Shown: positions 33,966 through 46,171, counted from the first letter of the stretch. The stretch: DNA of 64,000 nt from Anthonomus grandis grandis (GCF_022605725.1 NC_065546.1:19402227-19466226), one strand, 5' to 3'. Translations and numbers: made by a program. Notes: a model not told the origin generated them from the sequence alone.

Positions 33966-36758
33966 ATGTCTTTACGTATTTCTCAAATTAATGTTAGATC
34001 ACTAGTTCCGCATTTGGACGAGTTTAAGACTACCATTTTCAACAATAATTTCGACATTGTTGGTGTGACTGAAACTTGGCTAGGTCCAGATATACCAAAC
34101 AATAATATAAAACTAAATAATTATACCTTAAAAAGATGCGATAGGGCGTATGGCCGCGGGGGCGGCGTGGCTCTTTATATTAGAAATCAATTTAAAACTG
34201 AAATTCTCTTTTCTGAGAGTCATGAGTTTTTAGAATGTATCTGGGCAAAAATTACAATAAAGAAAGAACATTTTGTTATTGGAATAATTTATAGACCACC
34301 TAGATCGAATATTCAGCAGTTTTTAAACAGAATGGAGGACCTTGTTTCTAACTTGTTTTCTTTGTATAACAACATATTTTGTATAGGAGACTTTAATATT
34401 GATATGTTACAATGCGATAATCTTTTCACAAAAAAGTTAGTTTCGATGTTTGAGCCCTTTAATTTGAAACAAGTTATAATGGAGCCAACCAGAGTCACGA
34501 AGTCTTCTAGTTCCCTAATTGATTTAATAGTCACTAATTATGACCAAATTAAAAGCACTGGTGTTATTTGTTCTGATTTTTCCGACCACTTCGTAGTCTA
34601 TTGTGAGATACAAATGGCCAAATTAAATTATAAACCAAGAACTATCATTTCTAGAAATCTAAAAAATATAAACTATAACCTATTTAAAAATGACCTTCAA
34701 TCGATACCGTTTAATAATGTTTACAATATCGTTGATGTTAATCAAAAAGTCGTATTTATTAACAATGCTATAACTAGCCTATTTGATATTCACGCTCCTC
34801 TTAAAACAATTACATTGCCTAAAAAACCCTTCCTACCCTGGATTACAGAGAATATTAAGAAAATGCAGAAATTAAGAGATGCAGCTCTTCAGCAGTTTAA
34901 ACGCACTAAACGTCCAGAAAAATGGGAATATTATAAATCATTAAGAAACTTAACAACAGCTTCAATAAGAATGGAACGCAAAGCCTATTATAAGCATAAA
35001 TTTAAAAATTGCAGTACTCAAGAAAAATGGGTGGAACTTAATAAACTAACTCCGTCTAAGAAAAAAGATATTCCGGTGCAGTTTAATGATGTTGATCAAT
35101 TTAACAATTTTTTTATAAACTCTACTATCTCAAACCAGCCTTTAGATCAGGAACTTTTAAATTTTTATTTAACCAATAAAAAAAGTGACATAGATTTCTC
35201 TTTGCAGTTCAGAGCAGTGGAAAATTATGATGTATTTAACATAATTAAAAAAATAAAAAGTAAAGCCTTTGGATCAGACGGTCTTAACATAACTCTTCTT
35301 GAGCTTTGCTGTCCTCATATTTGCGAATATATTACACACATAATAAATAAATGCTTAGAAACTAACTATTTTCCCAATTGTTGGAAGGAAGCCATTGTCT
35401 TACCCCTTTCAAAAATAAGTAACCCTACTGACTATACACATTTTCGATCCATTAGTGTGCTACCAACTATGTCTAAAATATTAGAACGCGTATTGGATGT
35501 ACAAATAAGGAACCATATTAATAGATTTTCAATATTACCCATTAAGCAATCTGGATTTCGCAGTGGATATAGTTGCGCAACAGCAATGGCAGATATTACC
35601 GATGACATTTTTCGTGCCCGAGATAATAACAAAGTCACCGCTCTGGTATTGCTAGATTTTACTAAAGCCTTCGATTTTTTAAATCATCAAATATTGGTAG
35701 CCTTACTGCACTACATAGGATTCTCAAATCATGCTATAGCTTTAATAAAGTCATTTCTAAGTAATAGGTCTCAAATGGTAAAAATTGATGCAACCTTTTC
35801 AAGTCGTCTTTCAGTTCTTAATGGGGTGCCTCAAGGTAGTATATTGGGGCCACTACTATTTAGTATTTATACAACATGCTTTCCTCAATATCTTGAATAC
35901 TGTAAGTATCACTTCTATGCAGATGATACGCAGTTGTATCACTCCTTTGCACCTTCTGATTATTTAACTGCTTTGAACCATATAAATGCTGATCTTGACG
36001 CACTTGTTAAAGTCTCTAGTAAGCATATGTTAAAATTAAACCCTAAAAAATGTGTAGTTATTCTCTTTGGAAGTAACGTTCAAATAAGGACTATTTATGA
36101 AGAATTTTCTTTGTTTGTTGGACATCAAAAACTTCAAGTAGTTGAGAGCACCAAGAGCTTGGGTTTAACACTCGATTCACAGCTAAAGTTTAGTGGACAC
36201 ATATCAAATAATCTTAAAAAGTCGTATTGTGCTCTAAAAACCATGTACCCTCATCGACATTACTTAGATCTGAATATTAAACGTGAGCTATGCGACTCTC
36301 TTGTGTTGTCAAATTTTAATCATTGTGATGTGGTTTATGGACCTTGCCTAGATGGTCAAGACTCCTATAGAGTTCAAAAAATGCAAAACTCTTGTATTCG
36401 TTTTATTTATGGCATTAATAGGCGAGGTCATGTATCACATAAGCTTAATGATCTTAAGTGGCTTAATATGTTTAATAGACGTAAGCTACATTCCAGTGTG
36501 CTATTTTATAAAATTATTAAATACCGCAGTCCTCCCTACCTATACAACAAAATTACATTTCGGACAGACATTCATCACTTAAATTTAAGAAGTAAATCTT
36601 TAACTATTCCTAAACACAAAAATCAATTTTTCAAAAAATCATTCTCTTATAATATTTCTCATATCATTAATGCGCTACCACCCGATATAACTGATATTTC
36701 GAATTCCATTTATAGATTCAAAACAAAAGTAAGGCAAATCTTATTGGATAATCAGTGA
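33966..36758 (+). CDS. Retrotransposon ORF2: AP-like endonuclease and reverse transcriptase
   Basis: A 930-residue protein would nick target DNA and copy element RNA at the nick. Endonuclease: QINVRSL near residue 8, TETWL with Glu36, YRPP near 109, GDFNID at 141-146 and SDH at 206-208. RT: SDGLNI, FRSISVLPTMSKILE, SGFRSGYSCATAM, DFTKAFD with Asp564, GVPQGS at 620-625 and YADD at 651-654. The C-terminal part (KSLGLTLDSQLKF onward) ends with a region homologous to the fragment at 7.8-8.6 kb. All catalytic motifs are present and the frame is open, so it may be functional. No RNase H domain was seen. Clade beyond CR1/jockey group not assigned. Confidence 0.93.
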   Translation: MSLRISQINVRSLVPHLDEFKTTIFNNNFDIVGVTETWLGPDIPNNNIKLNNYTLKRCDRAYGRGGGVALYIRNQFKTEILFSESHEFLECIWAKITIKKEHFVIGIIYRPPRSNIQQFLNRMEDLVSNLFSLYNNIFCIGDFNIDMLQCDNLFTKKLVSMFEPFNLKQVIMEPTRVTKSSSSLIDLIVTNYDQIKSTGVICSDFSDHFVVYCEIQMAKLNYKPRTIISRNLKNINYNLFKNDLQSIPFNNVYNIVDVNQKVVFINNAITSLFDIHAPLKTITLPKKPFLPWITENIKKMQKLRDAALQQFKRTKRPEKWEYYKSLRNLTTASIRMERKAYYKHKFKNCSTQEKWVELNKLTPSKKKDIPVQFNDVDQFNNFFINSTISNQPLDQELLNFYLTNKKSDIDFSLQFRAVENYDVFNIIKKIKSKAFGSDGLNITLLELCCPHICEYITHIINKCLETNYFPNCWKEAIVLPLSKISNPTDYTHFRSISVLPTMSKILERVLDVQIRNHINRFSILPIKQSGFRSGYSCATAMADITDDIFRARDNNKVTALVLLDFTKAFDFLNHQILVALLHYIGFSNHAIALIKSFLSNRSQMVKIDATFSSRLSVLNGVPQGSILGPLLFSIYTTCFPQYLEYCKYHFYADDTQLYHSFAPSDYLTALNHINADLDALVKVSSKHMLKLNPKKCVVILFGSNVQIRTIYEEFSLFVGHQKLQVVESTKSLGLTLDSQLKFSGHISNNLKKSYCALKTMYPHRHYLDLNIKRELCDSLVLSNFNHCDVVYGPCLDGQDSYRVQKMQNSCIRFIYGINRRGHVSHKLNDLKWLNMFNRRKLHSSVLFYKIIKYRSPPYLYNKITFRTDIHHLNLRSKSLTIPKHKNQFFKKSFSYNISHIINALPPDITDISNSIYRFKTKVRQILLDNQ

Positions 36759-37134
36759 CATGCATATTAGAACTAGAAGATTTATTTTTCATTTTTCTTG
36801 TTTATAAATTGTAATTGAATGGCTAGTATTAGATATATTCTTCCGTATTTAATTGTTGTATTGTTGTAATCTGTACCAAATCATCAACTCTCTAGATGTA
36901 ATGTATGTACATTATATCTAGTAGTTAGTTTAATTTATTAGTTGTTAGTTTAATTCGTTAGTTTTATTTATAAAGTAGTTTAGTTTAAAAAGTTTTTTAT
37001 GTTGTAGCTATGTAGGTAGAACAGAACCTGCATTTTCAATGCAGGAGTCTGATACATTAGCTTTTATTTACCTCAATTATTCAATACACCTGTAAGTTTA
37101 TATTCTATGTAATTTCCATGGTAAATAATAAACG

Positions 37135-37163
37135 TTATTATTATTATTATTATTATTATTATT
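37135..37163. repeat. (att)n 3' tail of the retrotransposon
   Basis: About nine or ten att units directly after an aataataaac sequence, marking the 3' end of the non-LTR element. Confidence 0.85.
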
Positions 37164-37296
37164 GTTTTATAAATACTTTATACCAAATTACTGATTGCAT
37201 TATAAATATATTTTATTAAACTGTCAGAAAGTTTTCTATAAAAGTTTGTTACAAAATAAGGTTGTTTATAAGATAGAAGAGAAGCTATTTCTGTTC

Positions 37297-37401
37297 ATAA
37301 ATACCCCTCAATATCAAATTTGACATTCTCCACTGTTTTTGGCTAAACAATTTATTTTTCAAGATTTTTAGGCTGGACTGTTTTAGCTGAGACACACTGT
37401 A
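37297..37401 (-). repeat. Inverted-repeat partner, right copy
   Basis: Its reverse complement begins tacagtgtgtctcagct and matches 29227-29345, including a 20-base identical core. Confidence 0.7.
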
Positions 37402-37462
37402 TAAAACAAAGGTTTTAATAATTATTTATATTATATTTATTTTTTATGTTAATATAGGAATT

Positions 37463-37772
37463 GTTTTGCTCCAAAGACAGGAAAATACTGGCTAACTTTA
37501 TATACACAGTTTATTTAGTTTTGCACTATTCTACTATAGTTTATAACTAAACGTCGTTAATCGTCTTAAAATAACCGTCTTTAATTGATGCGAGCGTCTT
37601 AACTTATAATCGTCTTTCGTCATCTGTAATTATTCTCCTCTTTCGTCATCTGTAGTTTTCTTCCTCTAGGCGGCGGCAATAGATCGGTCGATCGGGTGAT
37701 CGATTTCAGGAAATTTTAGGACAGGGAGGGCGTTAAATATTTTATTTCTTGTCTTTTAATTAATATTTCCCA
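37463..37772 (-). repeat. LTR (3' LTR in element orientation)
   Basis: Begins tgttttgctcc and ends atatttccca on the plus strand (TG...CA). It matches 41251-41564 except for a missing ~20 bp near the start, a duplicated cgtcatctgta segment and about 10 extra bases (acagggag) near the end. Confidence 0.9.
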
Positions 37773-37789
37773 GAACTCGGCCATCCTAT

Positions 37790-40534
37790 GCCACATTCGA
37801 CCCGAATGTTTCTGAATCTTCTTCATCGTCTTCGTCGTGGTATGGCACCCAAAGTTTCATATATTCGGCAGTGGTTGAACTCTTAACCGGTCCATCATGA
37901 TATCCCTCTTTTTGCACATCATAAGTATCATTAGGTTTTGTCTTAATTATCTTATATGGTCCCAAGAACTTTGGTTTTAGCTTGGTACCTGGCCCTATTT
38001 GAGTCCTCTTTATCGCAACTAGGTCACCAATCTGATATTTCCTTGCTTTCTTTCTTCTTAAATTATACGTCTTTTTATTTTCTTCTTGTACTTTTGCTTT
38101 TTCGCTTCTCTTCTTAATTTATCTCTATCTTCTTCGAACTGGTTTTTTGCTTCTTGTTCTTGCAGCTCTTTAATTTTGTATTCTGTTTTATTCCTCATTC
38201 TAACACCTATTAATAACTCATGAGGAGTGGTGTTAATGCTCCTTTGATAGGTCGAATTTATAGCCCTTTGTACGTCATCTAGATGTTGATACCATTTTCC
38301 AGGATCATCCACTGATAGTTTTGACAAAACTGAAACTATAATTAAATTAATTCTTTCAATTTGGCCGTTAGCTCTTGGTAAACCTGTTGTAATGGTATGA
38401 TGATAAATATCGTTTTGTTTGCAGTAAACTTTAAATTCTTTTGAAGTAAAAGCCGTCCCTCGGTCTGATATAATATTCACTGGATTACCAAAGTTTTTTC
38501 TTTGCAACTCTAACTTTGCAATAACTTCTTTAGTCGTTGTCGATTTAGTAGGGTATAACCATACAAACTTCGTAAAAGAGTCAATAATAGCAAAAATGTG
38601 ATGGTACTTTTTATGGGTACTCTCTAACGGTCCTAAGTGGTCAATATGCAGAGTTTGCAATGGGTAACTGTCTTTATGCAGAGGATGTAAGAACCCTTCC
38701 TGTTTTCCTCTTTTTCTATTTGACAAAATATATGGCACGCATGAACTTATTATTCTCTCTATCTTATGTTTTAAAGCTGGAATGTAATACTCTTTTGTGA
38801 TTGCATCTTCTGTTTTCTTAACTGAGAAATGAACTTCTTCGTGAGCTTTCCTTATTATGTCGCTTTGCATTTGCTTTGGAACAACTAAAAAATCCTCGTC
38901 ATTAATCATCTTATAAACAACGTCATCTTTTAATATATAATTTTCAAAAGCCTTGTCATCTTTAATTAACTCTTTAATAGCTTTTATTTCAGTATCTTCT
39001 TCCTGTAATCTTTTAATCTTATTATTTAGGCTATTCATAGCAATCATCATTTATGGATACCTACTCAATGCATCTACATGACTCATGGCAGATCCAGATC
39101 TATGTATAATTGTGTAGTTAAAGTCTTCTAAAAGTAATGCCCAACGAGCAATACGTGTAGGTAATTCTTTCTTGGAAAAAGTTTTTTGAAATGCGGCGCA
39201 ATCTGTCACTATTTTGAAATGTCCTAACAGATACACTCTTAACTTCTTTAAAGCTTCAATGAAGACTAAAACTTCCAATTCGTAAGATGAATATTATCTC
39301 TCAGCGTCTGTCGTCTTTTTGCTAAAAAAGTAAATTGGATGCATTAGGTTATCATCATAAGACTTTTGCATCAATATAAATTTTTAGAACCGGCTTTTCA
39401 GATAGAATCAGTTTTAGTTGTTTAAATGAGTTTTCTTGCGCTTCTTCAAATTTAAATGAGTTGTTCTGTTTTAAAAGGTCGCTTAAGGGTCGTGCAATTA
39501 TCGTGTAAAATGGAATGAACTTTCTGAAATAGTCCGTAAGTCCTAAAAAACTTTGAACTTGTTTTAAATTTTTAGGTCGTGGAAAATCTTGCACAGCTTT
39601 CGTTTTATATTGAGATGGAAGAAGTTGTCCGTTTTCAATTCTATGTCCCAAAAATTCAACACTTTGCTTGAGAAAATGACATTTTTTCCAATTTATCTCC
39701 AAGCCATAGTCTTTAGCTCTATTTAACATCAATTTTAATTTAGTTAAACCTTTATCTTGGTTAGCTGCTGGTAGAATAAGATCATCCATGTATGGTAATA
39801 CGATTCCTTTGTTTGACAAATCTTTAAAACTGATATTAATAAATCGTTGAAAAACAGCTAGCGAGTTACATAAACCAAATGGTACCTTAAGAAATTGAAA
39901 CTGACCTTAATGGGTCACAAATGACGTATATTTACGGCTATCTGCTTCAACTGACACGTGGAAAAATCCGTTTTTTAGATTCAACATACTAAAAATTCTA
40001 GCGTCTTGTAGTTTGTCTAATTGATCTTCGATCAATGGCAACGGATATCTGTCCTTTACAATCTTGAGGTTACATTTTCGATAATCTATGCATACTCTAG
40101 GAGAACCATCTTTCTTTCTCACTACTACAACTGGACTTGCGTAGTCGGAACTACAAGCTTCCACTATGCCTTCTTCGATCTATTTTTGCACTTGTTCGTC
40201 AACAATTTGCCTTTCAAAAAATGGTAAACGTCTTGGGGATGCATATGTTGGTTCATCGTCTTTCATAATATTTTTCATTTCAACATTTGTCGTCATTCTT
40301 TTTTCAGGCACATAGCTTAATACAATATCTTTAACTTCTTGTTATACTTTCATTTAATAATCCAGTATCTAATTCATCTTCATCAATCGTGTTTATATGA
40401 AGAATTTCTTTTTCTTCTCTCGTAACTTTCATAGATTGTTTTGTTACTTGCAAAAAGTTAAGGGTTTCCGCTTCACTATATTTAAGCAGAAGTCTATTTT
40501 TAACCTGCCTTAGCCACAACAAACCAATAATCAC
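37790..40534 (-). pseudogene. Ty3/Gypsy pol remnant (RT, RNase H, integrase)
   Basis: From right to left: a 67-codon pre-RT frame (40534-40331), then RT with YASPVVVVRKKDG and the ARIFSMLNLKNGF block (40164-39907). A break follows, then YMDD at 39792-39781 and FLGLTDYFRKFIP (39819-39355). RNase H is 39278-39051. Integrase (39050-38058) has the first Asp in HIDHLGP, the second in ISDRGTAF and a downstream Glu in RANGQIERI. A shift near 38058 leads into a C-terminal tail with KFLGPYKI, ending in an acidic stretch near 37800. One stop occurs just upstream of 40164. Active-site residues survive but the gene is in at least five frames. Confidence 0.9.
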
Positions 40535-41250
40535 AGTTGATATCTGTATCTGGCTGATATCGCGGTTTTTACAAACAGCTCAAAATCCAACGGTTAAGGT
40601 TTAGAAAAGATTATCCCAATACTATTTTAGTTTTTCCCAATACTATTTAGTACAATTACTCGAATAATGAATAGGTTTATTTTAACACAGTAGATCTTAG
40701 TAAAAGGAAATCTGTTTCCAAGGAGATTAAAATCTTTCCCTTTTATACCCAAATGGTAATGCCATTAATGAAGCTAAAATAAAGATCTCCTTGAGTTCAT
40801 GGAATTCATATTTCCTATATACCAAGATTTTTATAAAAATCTGAGGTCATTTGCTCAAGCAACTGGAGGTGAAGTAGTTGGCCCAATTGAGAAAAAAGAA
40901 ACTTTACGTATTTAATAACTACCTATTTAATAAAAAAATAAAGTTTCTATATTTTTTTATTTATTCTCGTGACAATACGAGTAATACAGTTTTTGACGTA
41001 ATACATCTAATCTATTTTAAATGCAGAGTGGACTAACCCACATAGAAAAATCGAATATTATAGCCATATCCAAAAATTTAAAACAAGTTGCGCAAATTTA
41101 AGTAACACTAAAGAACATTCAATTAATTCGAACTACAGAAATGTCCTTTTAAAAGGATTTTGCGCACTTACATTTTCGTATTTTTCTAAACCTATTTTTT
41201 AGCACTTAATAATATTGGGGTTAGTCCGTTTTTGCACTCATAACCTCAAT
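40535..41250. other. Unassigned internal part of the LTR element, with a possible small inverted-repeat element
   Basis: No gag-like coding. At 41022-41236 an imperfect inverted pair (tgcagagtggactaaccc and, reversed, tgcaaaaacggactaacccc) brackets 215 bp and may be a MITE inserted beside the 5' LTR. Confidence 0.4.
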
Positions 41251-41564
41251 TGTTTTGCTCCAAAGACAGGAAAACACTGGCTAACTTTATATACACAGTT
41301 TATTTACACATTATTTACAGGTTTTGCACTATTCTACTATAGTTTATAACTAAACGTCGTTAATCGTCTTAAAATGACCGTCTTTAATTGATGCGAGCGT
41401 CTTAACTTAAAATCGTCTTTCGTCATCTGTAATTATTTTCGCACTGCTGCCGGTGGTTTTCTTCCTCTAGGCGGCGGCAACAGATCGGTCGATCGGGTGA
41501 TCGATTCCAGGAAATTTTAGGGCGTTAAATATGTTAATTCTCGTCTTTTAATTAATATTTCCCA
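41251..41564 (-). repeat. LTR (5' LTR in element orientation)
   Basis: Partner of 37463-37772; begins tgttttgctcc and ends atatttccca. Confidence 0.9.
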
Positions 41565-43062
41565 CATTAATATTATTAACAAAATAATATGAATCCGAAT
41601 AAGGGATGCAAGAGGCATATTTACGAATATATAATATAATATCAAAAATAGACAACAAAGAAAAAATAAATGGACCAGATTTTACACGGTTTAAATGTTG
41701 GGTTATGAACCTAGTGCAGTCTAACTATAATTATTAGTGTCATAATTGGTACAATAACCAAAGAGAAAAAATGGCAAAATCACTACGATTTGAAGAAACG
41801 AAAAGAACTAATCTCAAATAACAATATCTTGATGAATTGGTGAAAAAAAGACTGGTACCCTAAAGGTCGTACTAGTAATATCCTGCAGTATCTCTATCAT
41901 GGTGCCTTAGGTCTTAGACAATCATCAAGGTCTTAGACATTAGACTTGGAGATTAAAGTCTAGGCATTCGGGCCATGTATTAGAGATTTTAACACACTTT
42001 AAAGTTAGTCTAAACGGCTGCAACGAGTTGTCGCATGGGCAACTAATTAGATTTGAAAAAAAAATGTTTAACCCATTTTCATTGGATGCGATTTTAAAAT
42101 GTTTTTAATGCCATTGGCTTAAATCAGAGCACAGGTGGGATCGCAATTAACCGCCCTGCCCGCCTCGCATTTAATTATTAATTAGCTTGGCCAGAGTTTC
42201 TACAATTCTTGAAGCTAATTTTATTTTTAGGTTAAGGTAAATAGCCCAAAACAACTGTTGGCGCCCGGCATGTTTTTTTTAATCCCGTTAAAATCGCACA
42301 AACAAAAATTAAAGACCGATTATTTGGTCAACATTCTCGTTAACATTCCCATTTGGCCGCGGTTTTCGAAATATTTAAGCAATTGGGAGTGTCTCATTTC
42401 TTTAAACAATGTATCAAGTCTATTGTATTACTTGTTGCAATAAAATTTTTATTAGTGTGAAATTTATGGTGTGTGTCGGAAGTTCTAAAAATATGAATTG
42501 GGATACATATGAAAATATATTTATAGCTCTCAATATTGAGTTGATGTCATATTTGAAAAGTGCACGGTCTTGCGTAAAATTGGAAAACGAATGGCCAGAA
42601 GTGATCGATCAACAAAAACTGATAATTTGCTAAGCAGGCTTTGCTCATGATAAGTCCTATTTAAATAGCTATAATTTTTACTATATTTAATGTTATTTAA
42701 CAGTATCTTCCTTAACTTAACAAAAAATAATTAGCGTCGATTAATTAATTATATCTCTGACACCTTCTGAAATGAAAAGCTGAAAGAACTAAACTCATTC
42801 AGTCAACTGCTACTTGTGTCAGTATGTTTTTACTGGAAAATCATTGTTTTTTATCATATATTAAAACACCTATCTAATTCATCTTAATTAATGATAAAAG
42901 TATTTTTAGCTAATAGAATAAAATCTGAAACAATGAAATTATGTCATTAGGTTGTTCGGGATACTCCGCGTAAAGGGAAGTTGAAAAAGTAATGATACTT
43001 GCCGATACGTGTTTTTGCTTCATTTCATAAGAATAGGGCAGGAAAACGAAAGAAAAAGAATG
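41565..43062. other. No recognised gene
   Basis: About 1.5 kb of AT-rich sequence with short ORFs lacking motifs. Confidence 0.5.
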
Positions 43063-43205
43063 ACCATTGCTATTTGTACCTAATATATATTAATGATTTA
43101 ATAGATTATGTTAAAGAATGCACAACTTATCATTTTGCAGATGATGCTTTATTTTATTTTACTACATTTAAAAAATATGCATTTTGTCTTAAGGAAGAAA
43201 ATAGG
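43063..43205 (+). pseudogene. Non-LTR RT active-site fragment
   Basis: A short open stretch reads YLIYINDLIDYVKE then YHFADDALFYF. This is the conserved passage from the block after GVPQGS to the FADD active site of jockey/CR1-group RTs. Nothing recognisable precedes or follows it. Confidence 0.65.
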
Positions 43206-44477
43206 TAAAACGTGGCGACGCTATATATGTTACGAATGATGATGTGCATCGATGCTTATTTGTGACATCGTTTTTTAAGACATTCATTATCTATCTTAAA
43301 ACTATATTCGTAGAATTTTCGTAAAACTTTCTACAATATAAACAACATGATTTCGAAACCACAATGAACCTTAATGAATTAAATATTCTATGCATTTTGT
43401 TATAAACATAATCAGATATGATTTTATGGCAGTGACTATTGTGAAGTGTACCATTACTTATAGCATAGTCAAAAAACAATTTGACATTTGAGAAAATAAA
43501 TTGACATCTTATGACTTTCGGATCTTCAGTTCAGTTTTGGATATTCACACCTAAACTAAGAATTAGTTTTTATGCGAAGTATTACACCACCACCTCGGTT
43601 AATACCCATGATCTCTAATCTTATCTAAGCCATATTTTAGAGAGTAAGAAGTCATAAGGCGCTATAAGCGTCTTTAAGATATTTCATTTGGGAGATAAAT
43701 TTTATCACACTTTAAGCGTTCAATAGCACATTCCAGAGATTGCGCCTAGATATGGGTTCATCCGTTTTTATTATAGAGAGATCTTGCATATGTGGATTGC
43801 AATGATAGCATATAATTGTTTTAGGACTGTTAATTATCTAAGCAGAAGGAGAAAATAAACATTAAAGTTTATATGAGCCCGTCAGTAAGGAAAAATAATG
43901 CCATAGTGAATAAATTATGATGACGGTTGAAAATTTTTACTCACTTCTTAAAACTCTTAATAATGTAAATAAATAATTGAACTATTTAAGAATCATTCTA
44001 ATGAATGATGTCGTGTATGTATTTATATATTTATTATTGTATTTATCATTCAACCCACGCTGGTGGATGCTGGTGTCATCGTAATATGTCCATATTGTCC
44101 ATAGATAAATTAGGTAACGCGCTGAAATCTCCATTAACCGATGAATAACCAAACGATTCTAGTTGCATCCGAGAGCATTGATGGATCAATAAACCACTTC
44201 TTTAATTTATAATGTTCTTATTTGGAACAATTTCCAAAGAGAAAGGCAAATACCGATAAATCCTTTTGTGGCTACGGTCGCTTCGTATTATTATCTATAA
44301 ATGTTTCACTTTCAAACGATTAAATCTTTCCACTATAAAGAAGATGATATTAATTACACTTAAATAATAGTGAGTAATGTATTTAATGTGGCGAAAAAAT
44401 TCCTCAGAAAAAATTGGAATAGGAAAATTATTTCTTAAGTCGCTATGTCAGGACTAATTTTTCTTGAAGGTTTATTA
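43206..44477. other. No recognised feature
   Basis: AT-rich; nothing assigned. Confidence 0.5.
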
Positions 44478-44847
44478 GTACAGTCGTGCTGTCATTAGAA
44501 ATGGTCGAATGGATGCAAAAATTAGATAGAGCATAAAATGTTGACAATAAGTTGTGTGGGTTGAGAGAGTGCCAAAACCAAAAATGCTAACAAAAATTCC
44601 CAGGGGGTTTTTTATGGGATGATTGGGGATGGTCTTGGATTGGCGCTACCCCTTTGCACTTACAGCTCTGACTCCATAAGATAAATTGTTCAGAAAAATC
44701 AGAGCTACCTTTTCTTCCACAGCCGAATTCATCCGAGTTGATTTAGAGGGTGTAAAATTTGTTAAATTCACTTTCTTGGAAAAAATCCCACGAATTTTGT
44801 TCAAATAGCAAAGTTATAGCTCTCAAAAAGACGCGTACATTGATATA

Positions 44848-45031
44848 CAGGGTGTCTCACGACGAATAGACGCGATCGATATTTCGGAAACTAATTTTTC
44901 AAAAATTTTGAAAATTTGGCAACATGGCACTGTCGAGGGGGGCTACACAACTAAAATATTTTGACAGTTGTGACGTTTCCGGTTATACCGGAAGTAGGTG
45001 TCAACTTCGTTATTTTAAATGGAACACCCTG
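44848..45031. mobile_element. Short MITE with TACAGGGTG ends
   Basis: Flanked by TA (44846-44847 and 45032-45033); starts cagggtgtctcacg and ends ggaacaccctg. Inverted repeats are short, about 10-12 bp. No ORF. Confidence 0.7.
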
Positions 45032-45336
45032 TATATTTTTACTTTTTTGGCTTTTACGTGAAATTCTAAGTATATTTTGTGTATAATGTCCTATACCTAA
45101 GTGTAACCGTTTTTGACATATTTTTAATTTCATGTGAAAAACTATGTTTATAAGCCCTAACATAATTACCGATTACTCCCTTTTAGTAGCCTTTATTTAT
45201 TGGTTAGTTTTGGTTTTATTTTAGAGGAAGGACCACTTTAAAAGACTATTTTAAAATTTGGCTAAAAAAAAGATACAGGGTGGTCAAAAACTAGCATTAA
45301 AAATTAAAATGAAAAAATCATTAAAAGTCAATTTTT

Positions 45337-45877
45337 TTAAATGGAAACCCCCTATTTTTATAATTTTTTCATAAAGATAATTAAAAATAAGGTTAACTTT
45401 GTATAAGGTTATCTAGTCCAAAAATTGATAGTTTCCGAAATATTGGCAGTTTAAATTTGGCCTAATATTAAAAGCCGTATAATAACACGGCTCAAGGATT
45501 GTTGATTAGTTGGGCATGACGGTTGTCATAGTAACCGCTAGAAGCGGCAGTAAGATAATGGATTATAACAGAAATGTACACTTTTTAATTAAATTTCACT
45601 TTTACGAAGAAAACTTAAATAGCAAGTAACTTATAAATTTAATGCATATAATCCATTGTCTTACTGCCGCTTCTAGCGGTTACTATGACAACCGTCATGC
45701 CCAACTAATCAACAATCCTTGAGCCGTGTTATTATACGGCTTTTAATATTAGGCCAAATTCAAACTGCCAACATTTCGGAAACTATCAATTTTTGGACTA
45801 GATAACCTTATACAAAGTTAACCTTATTTTTAATTATCTTAATGAAAAAATTATAAAAATAGGGGGTTTCCATTTAA
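45337..45877. repeat. Large foldback: ~230-bp inverted arms around an 81-bp centre
   Basis: The left arm 45337-45566 and right arm 45648-45877 are nearly exact reverse complements. Landmarks: ttaaatggaaaccccctat and its inverse; ggttatctagtccaaaaatt; gccgtataataacacggctc; ttagttgggcatgacggttg; gcggcagtaagataatgg. Only scattered mismatches are visible. A solitary tacagggtggtc end lies at 45275, 60 bp outside the left arm. Confidence 0.9.
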
Positions 45878-46171
45878 TATTAAGGTATTACATTATACTG
45901 CCATGAATAAATACATTGTTCCCGAGCTATCAAATAACTAAACTTTCTTTTACTTTACACTTTACCCCATTAGGGGATGCGTGTGTGTTGAAAGAGGGTC
46001 GATATTATAATCCTTGGATGCGTTCCTTTTAGCTTAACACCTTTGTGATGTACTTTCACATCGAATTGCCTAAACGTTGCTTACAAGATCATCGAAAACA
46101 GATACAACCTTATGTTCACCCTTTAAAATACACGTAAAACGCTTTGTTGATCATGCAAAAAGTAGCCAAAA

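Larger units (their letters stand above)
32880..37163 (+). mobile_element. Non-LTR retrotransposon with two uninterrupted ORFs
   Basis: It contains ORF1 (299 aa), a 135-bp spacer and ORF2 (930 aa), followed by a 3' UTR of about 370 bp ending in (att)n at 37135-37163. Neither ORF has a stop or frameshift, unlike every other element here, so it is probably the youngest large insertion. The layout (coiled-coil ORF1, endonuclease plus RT, simple-repeat 3' tail) fits the CR1/jockey group. The 5' boundary is a guess: a GC-richer leader begins around 32880. Target-site duplications were not identified. Confidence 0.85.
37463..41564 (-). mobile_element. Ty3/Gypsy-type LTR retrotransposon, gag-deficient and broken
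   Basis: Two same-orientation LTRs (37463-37772 and 41251-41564) enclose a minus-strand pol remnant. In element orientation the order is 5' LTR (right), about 700 bp of unrecognised sequence, a short pre-RT segment, RT, RNase H, integrase, 3' LTR (left). No gag or clear protease coding is visible, so the element lacks part of its 5' half. No convincing target-site duplication was seen, and the two LTRs differ by several small indels, indicating age. Confidence 0.9.
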
